A stretch of DNA of 64,000 nt from Sialis fuliginosa (GCA_961205875.1 OY540812.1:17608001-17672000), one strand, 5' to 3'. Positions 24,977 to 37,809 are shown, counted from the first letter of the stretch. The notes: a model not told the origin generated them from the sequence alone. A program made the numbers and translations.

Positions 24977-25169
24977 CAGAGGGTCGGGCGGTGGAATATT
25001 TTTTCATCAGAGGGGTGGACAACACGATAACGATACATCAAAAGGGGTACGGAAGGCATCTTGATGATTAAAAAATAATTTGTATTTTAAATTTTAAGTG
25101 TAAAAGTTATGTTTTGGTAAATGAGTGAGGATATCACCAGTTGTATCCCCCGCTGTTCTGACGCCACTG
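24977..25169. mobile_element. hAT MITE (193 bp), diverged
   Basis: The left end is CAGAGGGTCGGGCGG; the right end ...TCTGACGCCACTG reads CAGTGGCGTCAGA in reverse complement. Flanks AATATATT and ACTGTATT match at 6 of 8 positions. G-rich and C-rich subterminal parts fit the other hAT MITEs here. Confidence 0.55.
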
Positions 25170-25177
25170 ACTGTATT

Positions 25178-25739
25178 TATTTATTAAGTTTGTTTAACTT
25201 GGTGCTTACTAAATATTGTATTTTTTATTGTCTACTATATTTTTTTTTAAATATTCAACGTTTATAATAAAAGATAAACTATTTACAAAAACACGTTGAT
25301 AACATTTAAAAAATAATATGGGTTGGACATGAATGAAACACACCCCATTAACTTGTTTTAATGTATGAATGTTAAAATTGATTATAGAATACATTATTGT
25401 ATTTGTGTGTTTTAAAAATGCAAACTTAACATTTTAAAAAATGATGTAACGTAATGAAATAAAACTCAATCTAAATGTCTTATCATTGCAAATTGCATGA
25501 AAGTCTTATATATTTTAAATAAAATTGACAATAATAATAATAGGAAATTTCAACAACAAATGTCAATTGGTACTGAATTTCTCGATATTTTTTATTTTTG
25601 GAAATTATTAAGTTTTCAGAATCGATGAATTAAGAAAAACTGTTGTTGATTTAGGTATTATAATAAATCAACAACAGTTTTTAGCATGTTTCCAAATTCG
25701 ACATAATAAACTTTGTTAATAAATACATATACTAACACA
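25178..25739. other. Gene-free AT-rich stretch
   Basis: No gene supported. A local inverted pair at 25637-25683 (AACTGTTGTTGATTTA and TAAATCAACAACAGTT) could fold into a hairpin; 16 of 16 bases match with a short loop. Confidence 0.5.
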
Positions 25740-26040
25740 TTAAACCGGTGTTACCCGGCGATATAAATTTAATCTGTAATAAACCAATTAAAAATTATTT
25801 TCACTTATCTCCAACTATTTACGCAGCGCGTAAATCCGACTTCATGGAACTTACACAATATATCCACACATCTACACAAAATATCCACAAATTATATACC
25901 TACATCCTAAACCTTGTTCGAGGAACACTCTATCCATTAGTGAAAACCGGAATAAAATCCGTTAAGTAGTTACTTAGAAAATCGTGCAAAAACAGACATA
26001 CAGACGCGGTAGGGGACTTTGTTTTGTACTATGTATAGAA
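25740..26040 (+). mobile_element. RTE-like retroposon 3' end
   Basis: Pattern of CCGGTGTTACCCGGCGATAT, a line reading AACACTCTATCCATTAGTGA, AAAATCCGTTAAGTAGTT, then ACAGACATACAGACGCGG and GGGGACTTTGTTTTGTACTA. This series is characteristic of 3' ends of RTE-related LINE/SINE repeats in insects. The 73-aa frame at 25748-25969 is a by-product. Confidence 0.6.
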
Positions 26041-26428
26041 TTACAGAAAATTAAAACTAATCGATTGTGAGTAAATAGGTATATGGCGATTGTAATGTGC
26101 TATTTTAGAAAATGTAAACTTTTAAGTGGATTGGCGAAGTTTACCAAATAATGCTCATTTTTAAATTTAAACCGAGAGTAAACACACTACCAATTAAAGC
26201 ATGTTTGGAGTGTGCAATATATTAAATTGGTAAATACATATTATTTATCAAGTACCGCTTTTTTCTGTATCTCTTAGTATTAACCTTATCTTAAATTCAG
26301 TCTTGAATATTGTTTCGTAGCATATACTTTCGATACTTATTTTTATCTAATGTAAAAATAAGTTTTCTTAGTTTAGTTAGTTAAAATCAACGTCATAGCC
26401 ACTTTTCGTTTACTAAAATATCTTTTAC

Positions 26429-26645
26429 ATTTAACACAACATTATACTGGCAATCCGAGTTTTCTTTCTAAATAGGTGATATCTATGCGTGAAGCGAGAG
26501 ATTCTTGATACGCCATTACAACATACATTAAGACGTGGGCTGCGATGCCGCTGTAGCTTTGGGTGGTGTGTGTGGGGTGGGCGAACAACGAGAGAACGCG
26601 CGCGCGCGACTTGGCTGTTGCACCACAATAAATCCGATTATGCAT
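26429..26645. other. GC-richer islet of unknown origin
   Basis: About 210 bp with CpG-containing runs (GCGCGCGCGC at about 26600), GTGGTGTGTGTGGGGTGGGC, and frames open on both strands (60-67 aa). An AATAAA follows at about 26627 on the plus strand, and another at about 26718. It could be an LTR fragment or an isolated exon; no domain or splice evidence decides. Confidence 0.35.
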
Positions 26646-26660
26646 ATGTACGTAATATGT

Positions 26661-29600
26661 TTCTAAAGTAATTGGTGTTTATTGCGAGAATGTAGTTTTG
26701 TAAGTAGAGATACAAAATAAATGCGCAGTCTGGGAGCGGTTGAATTATTATTACATTCTAATCTCTGTTTCTCCTATACTTTATATCTTTCTCCTTCTGA
26801 CACATAAATACACATTTTGGGTTTATTATTTATCTCTTTTGTTCCTAATCTTTGAACAAAACGTTTTAATATGATTTAAAACTCTTTCTATGATCTGTAA
26901 CTGTTTTATGACTTCTGGCTGCTAAATAATTTTGCTTGATAATATTTTGGACTCTTTAATAATTTTTGGTTATGGTTATGCCACTGATAGGACAGGATAA
27001 TATGTGGGGGCCATATGATTATAGGTATTCAAGAACTGTTTTATATTTTCAGAAAATTATTTAAGAAAAACGGCAACATCTGAAGCTTTGTAATTATATT
27101 AAAAATTGATGAAGAAAAATAATAATCATAGATTCAATTCTTACATTGTGTTTCATCGTAATGAATTGTAAAATGTATTCTTTGGGAAAATGAGTTTATT
27201 TCAAGTCGAAAACGTATGTATTTAAAAGACAATAGTTCAAGCTTTCCACACATTTTTTAATGAATTTGTTAACATTTTATGAGCTCCACTCAGGGACAAT
27301 TACACTGTAAAAATTTTCGATTTTTTTTTTTTTTTGCATGTTAAATATTGATCGAGACATTCGAATTATATATGGATGAGCTGCGTGCAAGATATAACTC
27401 ACATGCTAACTTTAAACACGTTTTTCTCAACTTTTGCCACATCATTTTTCACACAATTCCTTAATGTCGTACGTAAGCTTTTTTTATTTTAAAAATTTCA
27501 CATTTATTGAACGAAAAACCGTCGAAAAATTTTTGAAATGGCCACCATTTTGTTAATTTTTGGAGAAGTAGGAGGACTCTCCACCATCAGGCGCTTTTTA
27601 CACATCATTTTACAGTGGCCAAAAATTAGATAAAAATAAAAGTAAAACATTAGAATATATTTTTATGTACAACATAAGAAATTTGAATAAAAAAAAAATG
27701 GGACTGATTATCGAATTTTGTTCAAAAAATAAAAAATCATGAATATCAGCAATTTTCATGCTCGTGATAGTGAAATGGTCCCTTAAATATATTTGTGTAA
27801 AAAATGATAAATCAAATAAAAAAATGAATGCTAAAATTCTACGTTTTCGGATTACATTTGCCAAAAAAAAATTTCAATCCAATATTTATAAAAAAATATA
27901 TGAATTTTTGTTTGATAGTTTTATAACTGCATAACTCTGAGACAAATAAAAAAAATCTAAAAAAATGAAAACATTATCAAAATAGTTAATGATGTCTTAA
28001 ACATGACATAAAGACTCTAAAATTCAAAATATTTTAAATACATATGTATAATGTATATACATACAGAACTTACAGATTTATATGTAGTATTAATATAATA
28101 AAATGTGAAAAATATAAACATTTCAGCAAAGGTGTAAGGAGGTAGATTATATCAAATTATGCATAATTAAACAAACTATGGTGTTTTTGTGTACATTTTT
28201 ATTTCAACGAATTGTCGCAAACTGAAGCAAAAAACAGTTTTAACCATGTATGTACGTGATTTCATTAAAATATTATTGTTTTCAGTATGATAGTAAAAGG
28301 TACCAGGTTTACTGCGTCGAAAATAAAAGCAGTTTAAACTGTTTTTGTCGACAATTCTCAGACATGCAATTTTATAGCGAAACATTGTATAACAAAACCG
28401 ACGTATGTATCAACGTATTATGTATATTTTAAAAATGATGCTGTGCGCAAATTCGATGTCTTTATTGCTAAAAGTTCTTCAATTTTCATATATAACTATA
28501 AACTTTTTTAATGACTATATAAGGTGCGATTTATTTGTATTTTACATCATTTAATTTGGTACTGATTCTAGGTTATCTTTAACTTATTTACCTATTTATC
28601 CATACAATAATATATAGTGTTTGTGTGTGAAGTAATCTCGAAATAATGATCTATTTGAGAAAAACCTACAAAAAAATCGATGCTCAAAAATCGTTAAACA
28701 GAAATATGTAGCACAGATTATGATTTTTTTAAGTTTACTTGCTTAGGCGCGTTGAGGGTTGAATTTTAGTAATGCAACGGAAGAAAAACGCAACGGATCG
28801 CTCGCAGAACGCGCGCGGAACGTCCGCGGAGCATAGTAGACATGACAGTTTTCTTTATTGTGTTAAATTTTCTCTCATATTTAACCAAAATATCCAACGC
28901 ATTCTTTCTCTTTCTTTTGACTAGTCGTTTTTGAATAAGATTGCATGTATGTAAGTCGCACTTTATTACTTTTATGGATGATGTGTTCACGCGTCTTACT
29001 AATATACTGTCACGGTAGGCATTATATTTCTAGTTTTTCATTACTTTGAATAACATGTCGTGAATGTATGTATTTTATAATTTTTATAGTATTTAAAAGA
29101 GTTAAAGTTTTGAATAATCAGTGTTCAAAACGTCTCTGTTTAGAATTTTTGTGTAGATTTTCAATAAATATAGCACTTTTCGGTGAGTTATCTCATTTAT
29201 CGTGCATTAAAAAATATATTTTTAATATCCAATTACTCAAAAACCATCCGTCCAATATTTAAAAAAAATTATTAAAATATATAAGTTATCCATAAATAAC
29301 ATATTCATATTTTAGACTTTTATCTATACATTGCTCTAACGATCAAATAACCTTAAATATTATAAAAGAGCAAAAGTCGTTTGGTTGGATTTGAAAGGTA
29401 AAATATACATAATTTGTAAAACATTTTTCCTTTGTACCAAAAGACCATATAAAATAATTCTATTTAAATACATAAATTAAATTTCATGTTACACATTAAA
29501 CATGCGTGAAGCCATAATAAGTACACATGCATATCACATTTCCTGAATGTTAACTGCAAGTACACCGTTTATTATTTCTTATCATGCGCTTTTAACTTAC

Positions 29601-30804
29601 AAGTAGCGCACTTTCTTCGCTCCGGTTACTGTTATAACTTTTAAAAGAAAACCGAGCCGCTAAACACGCGTTTACAAAACCCTTACAAATTATACACTAA
29701 GTTTCTTCAAACGTATATAAGCGTCTTCTAATTAAATTAAACTACTTTAATAAGGATCAAGTTTATGTATAACTTATACAAACTGTATGTATGTATATGA
29801 GACGTATATATTACAAAATATGGAATGTATTTTGTATTTCTGTGTGAGGGGATCATGTACATACAGAAAGTCACGGATATTGTGAACTTGGTTTTATTTG
29901 ATGTTTTTATTATAAATTAAATATAAATCTGAGAGACAAGAATTCAATACAAGAAGTAATACAATTTTCATTAAAATAAGCTTTATTTTATGTTAATTAA
30001 CAATCTAGTGGTTATTTAAAAAAGTAAATATGGATATTTTTAAAGAATTTTTTAAATGAAATAATATTAAAATTTGATAAAATTTTTCATTCTTCTTATA
30101 GTTAATCACATTTTTTGAATTTTATAAATTTTTTCATGTGAAAGATTAGAAGAAATAATAAATACTTACCTTATTTAATTATCGGTAAAATCGACGGTAG
30201 GAATCTTGGCTTTTAATTCCATTTTTAGTTTTTTATGGGTTTTAACACATAAATGTGACATATCATTTTTGAAATATTTTTGAACAATAATTATAGTTTA
30301 CTATAATTATGTGGAATTACCTCTAAAAATTTCTACGAGATCGGAACAACCATTCTGAAGATATCATTTGTACAAGGATATTTTGAGAAAAATCTTATTG
30401 TGAAATTTTTTTGGCTAGTATTTCGTCATTTTTGGATAGGTATTTTAATGTGGTTTTGAATCACGTATGAAATCAGTATTTATGATTATTATTAAAGTTT
30501 AAACCTTTTTTAAATAATACTTTGTTTTTATCTGACAGAATATAAATTTAATTTATACAAAAACTGCACGTATTTTGATGGCTATACAAGATTAATAGTT
30601 TGGCAAAATCTGCTCATATATAGAATAACATGATATGATGAAATTAAAAAAGCTCTTTTGTATTTTTTAATATCAAAAATTTTTCATATATCATTGACAT
30701 TTATGAAAACGTTTTTCCAATAACATGTATAGATAATCAATAAATTTTTATTTTACGAAGTAAAATTACGAAATTGGCCATACACTACTCCTCCTACTTG
30801 CTTA
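26661..30804. other. Long gene-free AT-rich stretch
   Basis: Over 4 kb without a supported gene. A slightly GC-richer patch at 28760-28850 (CGCGCGGAACGTCCGCGGAG) and another at 29580-29640 carry no recognisable coding signal. Several short frames exist on both strands but all are AT-biased and domain-free. Confidence 0.4.
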
Positions 30805-30812
30805 TGCTGAAC

Positions 30813-30955
30813 CAAGCACGGATCTAAGTTTACAATTTGGGTGATATGGGCAAAAAAGTTAGTATATTTTTATAAGCATTTTTCTATTTAATTTGCTTTA
30901 ATTTTTGAGGTCTGGGGTGGTCATGTACCTCATACCCCCCCTGGATCCGCGCTTG
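30813..30955. mobile_element. hAT-like MITE (143 bp)
   Basis: Ends CAAGCACGGATCTA and, in reverse complement on the right, CAAGCGCGGATCCA, flanked by TGCTGAAC and TGCTCAAT (6 of 8). C-rich subterminal part on the right. No coding sequence. Confidence 0.6.
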
Positions 30956-30963
30956 TGCTCAAT

Positions 30964-32060
30964 ATATCTAATACCATGGAACTGTCATAAAAAAATAAAC
31001 TATGAGAACATATTGCATAATAGTTTATTGTCAATAAAATCAGAGATTTGATTTTAAAATTATTCAAATGTGTACACATTCATATAGCATTTTTCAAGCG
31101 ATATACAAAATGATAAGCGCATTCATAAATTCGATTACATTTTAAGTTAACGTTGTATCAAATTTACAACAATTCCCAAAACACGTTCTCCAGTCTTGCA
31201 TTGTAAATGTGACCGCAGTGCAGTGAGCACGGACGATCATACATACATAAAGACAGACAGACAGACGGACGGACCGACGTTACGAATTCTTTACATGTGT
31301 GTATGTGTGCATGTAAGTTGCTTCTGCAGCGACGTGAGCAGACAGTATCGCCACATTATGACGGCAAAAAAGTGGATCGACCGTTTGGCGTACCACCTGT
31401 TGGAATCGAGCGCGTGAACGGTTGTTCTAACGTTTATTTTTTACTCGATGTAATGGTTTCTTGTGACGTCACAGATGGTTGGTACGAGTGCTGTTTGAAT
31501 TGTTTATATCATGCGGTTGTATTTAATGTTATGGAGGATGGGTGGTGTTAATTGGATATTGAGTTTTACTTCGAGGTTGAGAAATGAAATGTTATTTTCT
31601 TGGAACTGTTATTACCAACCTATAAGTTTAAACTTCTAATATACATATAATAAAAAATATAAAAAAAAACTTTTTTTTTATAATTTGCTTGTTAAAACCC
31701 TATTAAGCAGAAAATGAAATTCGGTTAGACTTTTTACGTACCAAATATAAATTTTTTTTTATATTGACTTTGTTCATACTAGAAGAGTTAAAAAATGACT
31801 AATTCTTTTATTATGAACAAAATCAACTTTAAAAAAATGGAATATTTAGTACGAAAAGAGTCTACCGAATTTTCTTTTCTGCTTTTTTAGTTGGTTTTTT
31901 AAAAGAAAAATTATTGAAAAAAAGTTTTTTTATATATATTTTTGAGTTTTTAGTTATCCTACATATTCAAAGAATTAAAAAAAAGTTAATGTAAACAATA
32001 AACATATCTCGTGAATCCTAAACAAAAATATTTTAATTGACATTAATGACACAAGGTATT
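30964..32060. other. Gene-free stretch with CpG-containing islet
   Basis: At 31190-31560 base composition rises and two overlapping plus frames (73 and 84 aa) are open, after a (ACAG)n tract at 31249-31275. I recognise no domain. It might be a retroposon 3' end plus unique sequence, or an isolated exon. Confidence 0.3.
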
Positions 32061-32230
32061 TTGTCACCCCTCCCCCTTACACACGATTTTGATGATTTTA
32101 AAATGGGACTGTCCTCAAATCAGACTCAACTAACTAACCAAGTTTCATTAGTATCGGCTCAGTGGTTCATGAGCTGTGCGTGTAAGAAGGATTCAGGGGA
32201 TAGACAAACAGACAGACACCTGAAACGGAA
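32061..32230 (+). mobile_element. Retroposon 3' end fragment (RTE-like)
   Basis: CCAAGTTTCATTAGTATCGG, CTCAGTGGTTCATGAGC and a GACAAACAGACAGACACCTG tail follow the order found at the 3' ends of RTE-type repeats (compare 57474-57617). The 93-aa frame here is a by-product. Confidence 0.5.
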
Positions 32231-33239
32231 AGATCATTTTAAAAATTTGAAATCCGAGATTAATTTTTATTTTATTTTAAAACGATCACAAAGCTTCTTG
32301 TATTTTCGATATGGCTAATAAGAAATCATATATTTGCATATAAATATTGATATTTCCAATAAGAATTCAGGATTTAAAAAAATAGTTTTGAATTTTTTTT
32401 AAATTGATAAATCGATCAATAATAATAATAATTTTAAACTGTCTTCATTAGACAATACAAAAGTGTAAAAAATATATTTAGAAAAAAATGATTTTTAAAT
32501 ATAGTTAGTGTTTTAATAATAATATAAAAAAATAGAGATTAATCGATTCCTAAAAAAGTATCAACCGTGTAGAAATTAGAATAAGGATCATCTAAATGTA
32601 ACCGCGAATTAGATATAAACCTTTTGCAGGTTGTAAATTGACCGCACATCTATTTATAAAGATTTCTAAAAGTGTTAATACAAAAGTTAAATTATACATA
32701 TTCGCGTTATGCTATACATATATTCTAAAATTATTAAATAATAACACAATACTTATTTTTGAATAATAATAAAAGCGACACTCTAAAATATAAATAAACG
32801 TATATAACAGACCGTGAATTTTTATTTATCATACGTGATCTTTGATCCCGAATATAACATATCATTTTCACTTCTGGCATCTGCCGACTGAAACATAACC
32901 GTTGCGGGTCTGTTTGTTAGGGTTGAGGGAGGGGGAGGTGAGAGAATGGGAAACAAAACACGACCTTTCACCCAAAGATCTCGGATGTGCAGCGTACAAG
33001 TCGCACTATCTTTGCTTTTAACTTGTACATAAAACATATTTATAGTTTTGCGCTGTGCTAGCTCGTGAAACGAATACGTCGTGTTTTTGTTCGTTTGTCT
33101 GTTTATTTGTTTTCATTTTACCGCAAATAGGATAGATGTCACATACGTACTCAAATATTCATTAGATTATTTAACCCATTAACTTATGCTACCTTATTGT
33201 GCTAATGCAATTTAATTTTGATGTGAAATGACAATGTTA
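32231..33239. other. Mostly gene-free; unassigned GC-richer frame
   Basis: A 71-aa minus frame at 32822-33037 with a Pro-rich run lies in a GC-richer patch (32860-33010). It has no recognised domain, signal peptide or splice context that I can confirm. The rest is AT-rich. Confidence 0.3.
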
Positions 33240-33606
33240 CTCTAGATCAGTGGTTCTTAACCGGTGTTCCGCGGAACACAATAATTCCGCGAACATGTTA
33301 CAAGTGCTTCGCAAAATAATAAAAACATTTCACAAGTAGTGCTACCGAACTCGATTTTCATCCCTACCACTTACAATTCATTTGAGGAGGTTCTTATTTC
33401 AGTCGTTTCTCAGAACAATAAATGATTAGATCGTTATTAGAAGAAAATATTGTACATTACTTTCCTTCTCTAAATGCAGAAAATTACGATTGAACAGTTA
33501 GTTTACGAAGAACAGTTAAGCCCACTTACGGACTACGTTTGACTCGCAAATGTAACTTGCATAGTATAATGCTTCCACCAACAAAGAGTCAAGTAGAACG
33601 GACTGA

Positions 33607-34217
33607 CAAGGGGAACCCTCCAAGTGGTTCTTTCCGATTTTCTTCATATTGAAATATGTTGTAGAGGGAGGTCCCCTGATAACATCTATACCCGGTTTTG
33701 GGCCTAAAGACTTGTATAAATGTAGTAACTGTGTTAATTTTCAATCTTTTATAAAATGTTGCTAGTGTACAACCGTTCATAAATAAACTTTTACAATTTT
33801 TACAATATTGAATTGTTTATCAACAAAATTTTGTACATTTGCACATTTTGATAAAATAAACATTGAAAACAAATAAATTCGTAAGATATTTTACAAAAGA
33901 ACAATACATTTTAAAAAAGTCACTGTTTGTAATTAAAAATAAAAATAAAAATTAAAGAAAGAGCACACACTGGGAATCGAACCACGGACCCATCGGTTAT
34001 CGATCTGTTATCATTACCGCTAGACCAACAGACGCTTATGTTTATAGTTTAAACAAATAGGTATATATGCAGCATTAAAAAATATTTTGGGTCATATCTT
34101 CTAAGCTATTACCCGTCTACGCCCAAAACCGGGTATAGATGTTATCAGGAGACCTCCCTCTAGAACATATTTCAATATGAAGAAAATCGGAAAGAACCAC
34201 TTGGAGGGTTGCCCTTG
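33607..34217. mobile_element. MITE with ~97-bp inverted arms and TGA duplication
   Basis: Left arm 33607-33703 and right arm 34121-34217 are almost perfect inverted copies starting CAAGGGGAACCCTCCAAGTG and ending at GGTTTTGGGC. A 3-bp TGA flanks both ends (33604-33606, 34218-34220). Three-base targets are known for CACTA- and Harbinger-type elements, but the ends fit neither cleanly. The loop carries the tRNA-like segment at 33962-34036. Confidence 0.85.
33962..34036 (-). repeat. tRNA-derived segment (degenerate, tRNA-Glu-like)
   Basis: On the minus strand a 75-base stretch has GGTCTAGCGGTAATGATA where a tRNA D arm/box A would be and GGTTCGATTCC, a perfect box B, at the right spacing. Outer bases AGCGT and GTGCT can pair. 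The T stem pairs poorly (3 of 5) and no clean anticodon stem forms, so it is a tRNA-derived SINE head or pseudogene rather than a working tRNA. The D arm resembles tRNA-Glu. Confidence 0.45.
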
Positions 34218-35338
34218 TGAGCGAGTAAAAATAGTTAAGAACGAGCTCGTTCCGCTAAAGCAAACGGAGCGGTATCCGTTCGACTATCAATCGAAAATTA
34301 CATAGTAGCACTTCCACCGGCGAAGGGGTAAGCGGAACGGATCAAACGAATAAAAATAAGTAAGAACGAGTTCGCTGCGTCACAGTGCCACTGACTAGTT
34401 TGTAACGGACTCCGCGTGCCCCCAAAGTGAAATAGCTTTCCTAAAGTTGGTATTTTGTTTTAGAATATCGGCCTCTATAAATGACAGAAGTTCTTAAAAT
34501 TGTTCTCTGCTAACTCTGAAGTAATTCTTATAATCATAGAACAATCTATATTCACCTCTCAACGGTCTCTCTTTGATATGATTACTTAACCAAAACCTTG
34601 ATTTGGCGCGCTTTTTCTTGTATACTTATAAAATTAAACATTTCTTTGTTTGCATATAGTCAGACTCGGCTTCACGAGCTTTCCCTTCCAAATACAAAGT
34701 CCGACTCGACTCGCTCGCAATGGAATTTGACCTATTTCTCATATTCCGTTTAGCTCGCTCCGCTCATTTCTCGCTTTCATTTCTCTTTCGCAGTGGAAAG
34801 GAAATAATAAAAATTATCAAAACTTTTTCTTAATGGAAGGCAAAACCTATTTTAACTAGTTCAGCTAAACTAATTCTCGCTCATTACCCTTTTGCAGTGG
34901 AAAACCCGCTTAAAGCCGAGTACCCAATTCTTTACGTAAATACAGACAATTTTGCTACAGTTTTCAACATTATATTTGTGTGAATTGGGGTTTTCATCAT
35001 TTACGAATATTAATACTAAAAATTGTGAAAGATTTGGGAATATTGATAAAGAAATGAGAGTAGCATTATCACATATTAGGCTATTTTTGATTTAAAATTT
35101 TTACAAGAGTTACTTTTTTACGAATTATTTTGATTAGGCTTTTATGAGTGTATATTTTTAATATTAGATTGGAAATTAATACGTTAGCTGTAGTTTTTAA
35201 TAAAAGAAATATGCATATTGCATATTTTTATTGTTTGTTTAAAGACCTTAATGATTCAGTAAGATAGTGCTTCGCAATTTTTTTTACAATCAAAAGTGTT
35301 CCATGACTTCGAAAAGGATAAGAACCACTGATCTAGAT

Positions 35339-35566
35339 CATAGGTTCCCAAACTTATTTGACTCACTACTCACTTTTCAGCTATAAAAATTCACAAGGCT
35401 CCCCTGATAATTTACATTTTTTTATATACATTTCTAGTGCTATATATATGTATGTACATATTTATAATAATTCAGGACTTCCCAATTACACCCAGAACCA
35501 CCAGGGCTCCCTTTGATCCACCCAATACCGCCAAGGGAGCCGAGGACTGCAGTTTGGGAACCAGTG
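35339..35566 (+). mobile_element. 228-bp hAT MITE, copy A
   Basis: Ends CATAGGTTCCCAAAC and, in reverse complement, CACTGGTTCCCAAAC, between ATCTAGAT (35331-35338) and CTCTAGAT (35567-35574). It abuts the previous hAT so that three target copies separate two elements. Copy B at 37223-37450 is the same length in the opposite orientation. Confidence 0.9.
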
Positions 35567-35574
35567 CTCTAGAT

Positions 35575-37214
35575 TTTAATTTCATTATGGTGGTTTCTAT
35601 TCATTAGAAGCCAAACATACCATTATATTTACATTCAGTCGAGAAAATTATTGTTAAAAAAATCTAGTAGGTACTTAGGGAGCGTCTATTAATTACGTAA
35701 GTAAGAACGATTTTATACATTTTTGACTCCACCCCCCTAAAAGTTTTTGATAAATTAGGCCAAGCACGTATTATAAAAAAAAAAAACAATTTGTATATTC
35801 TAATAAAATGTATAGTAATTAAAAGTATTGGATTCTGAAAAAAAATGCTGGTGAAATCACGAACTTCTAGTAGGTAATATATTTTCTCACAAAAACGTAT
35901 AAATATGTTTTAATTATTTATTACACCCACATGCAGGTATTTGCAGAGTGTTTCTGGTTGACTAACGCGCGTCTGGCTTCTGTTGTAATATGCAAACAGT
36001 ACTGAGACAATAAATAGGCGTCGCGATGGGGAGAGTGGGGAGGCAGTCCCGCGAGACCTGGCGCTGGGGACATTCACTATTTACAATGGTTCGCAGATAG
36101 TTTTAGGAGCCTCACGGGGAACACACGCCAACATGTTAAGTGTGAACGTTTTATTTGCAAATGTGTGCAGGGTTGTACTTGTTGATATATTGGTAAATCA
36201 CAGATTTAAAGTATTCAGATTGCAAAAAAACTACTTCTATTGAGGTATTTCAAAACAAAGAAATATCTTTTAAGTTAATAATCAGTGTCGTAGCAAGTGG
36301 TCGCCGCGCTCTTGGTGAAATCTGAAAAAGACCTATTTTTTTCGTTGTCACGATTTTCCACACTTAAAATATGCTTTCACATCCTCTTTCAATTTCTCAT
36401 TGTTACTTTTTAATTTTGATAATGCTTTTCTGACCCATTTTGAATGGATTCGACCGAAACGTCCTCAAGAAGAGAACACAGAACGCGGAGCTACCCAGAA
36501 TTCATCACGAACATCTACATACATTAGCCCGCGGAATACAATATTTCAACAAAACTATTATTATTTATATTTAATAACAAGTTAAATTAAAATCAATATA
36601 ATCCGAATAATATAAAGATATTACAACAAATCATCTATTAAAATCAAATACATATTAAACAGTAGGTACCTACTTAAAATGTTCTGTGGATTTTAAATGG
36701 AATCCGGTGCTGGATGATGTAAATAATTCTAAACACACACAGCTAATAATTATTTATCTGTCATTAATTATTTTGTCTTATGTCGGTTTGAACGAGGTAC
36801 TATAACAGCAAGTACGTCAATGCTGTTGAGGTTAAACTAGTTACTCGGGATGTTTTATGCATGCGTACCAAGTTTCAATGTTTTTATTCAAAGATCTTGA
36901 ATTATTCTTGAGATCGAGTCTGGGTTCAGATTATTTTAACTACGTATGTATGATATTTACATTATAGAGTACGATATTTTTTTATAGAATATTAGAAGTT
37001 TATACGAAGACGTAATAATACTTCACAAGAGTTTTAAGTAGAATTATTAACTCTTGGAACTTATATAATTTGTTGATTATAAAGTTATGTAATTGAATGT
37101 TTTATTTACCAATTTAAATATTCGTTTAAGTTTTTATATGATAGTGGCTTACTCATATATTAGTTAGATACATACATTTTCTCCTCTCAAAACAAGAGAT
37201 CTTATATACTTATC
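35575..37214. other. Gene-free stretch with MITE arm and CpG-containing islet
   Basis: A single arm related to the 6033 foldback MITE occurs at 35678-35790 after TA (TTAGGGAGCGTC). A GC-richer islet at 35930-36150 has CpG-containing runs (GTCGCGATGGGGAG, CCCGCGAGACCTGG) and no clear frame. A hAT-type left end CAGTGTCGTAGCAAG sits at 36285 without a partner. The 61-aa frame at 36400-36585 is not recognisable. Confidence 0.35.
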
Positions 37215-37222
37215 ATCTAGAT

Positions 37223-37450
37223 CACTGGTTACTATACTGTGGTCCTCGGCTCTCTTGGCGGTATTGGGTGGATCAAAGGAATCCCTGGTGGCTCTGTGTT
37301 TAGTTGGGAAGTTCTGGATTATTATACATATAACACTAGATATGTATATGAAAAAATGTTCGCTACTAAAAATGTAAATTATCAGGGGAGCCTTGTGATA
37401 TTTTATAGCTGAACATGGAGTAGTGAGTCAAATATGTTTGGGAACCTATG
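37223..37450 (-). mobile_element. 228-bp hAT MITE, copy B
   Basis: Inverted relative to copy A (35339-35566), with shared blocks such as GGTCCTCGGCTC, TTGGCGGTATTGGGTGGATC and ATTATCAGGGGAGCC. It is flanked by a perfect 8-bp duplication ATCTAGAT (37215-37222, 37451-37458). Confidence 0.93.
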
Positions 37451-37809
37451 ATCTAGATACATATTACTTATAATTAGATAAGAAAATAGATAGAACCCAT
37501 AACTCGTTACCTAAAATTGATACCGTTACACTCCAAAATAACAGCAATATTAATGCGGGTTTAAAAAAAACAGTTTTGAATAAAAAAAATATTAAAACGA
37601 ACTTTAACTTACTTATTAATATCATATAAATTATACTGAAAAATGTACAAGAACACATCGTTAATCATTTGTTATTAAAATATATATTTATTTAAAAAAA
37701 TAAATATTAAAACATTATATTTACAAGTACAAAATATATAAGAAGCATAGTTCTGTTAAATTTACAAAAAATATATAAATTATTTTTTACTGGATCGTTT
37801 TTATTCGTG

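Larger units (their letters stand above)
33248..35330. mobile_element. 2.1 kb hAT element, non-autonomous
   Basis: Termini CAGTGGTTCTTAACCGG and, on the right in reverse complement, CAGTGGTTCTTATCC. Flanks are CTCTAGAT (33240-33247) and ATCTAGAT (35331-35338), 7 of 8 identical. It holds a nested MITE at 33607-34217 and no transposase. The right flank is shared with the next hAT, which starts at 35339. Confidence 0.85.

Noticed and set aside
33962..34036. Functional tRNA-Glu gene
   Set aside because: T stem pairs at only 3 of 5 positions and no 7-base anticodon loop forms; kept as a tRNA-derived segment only.
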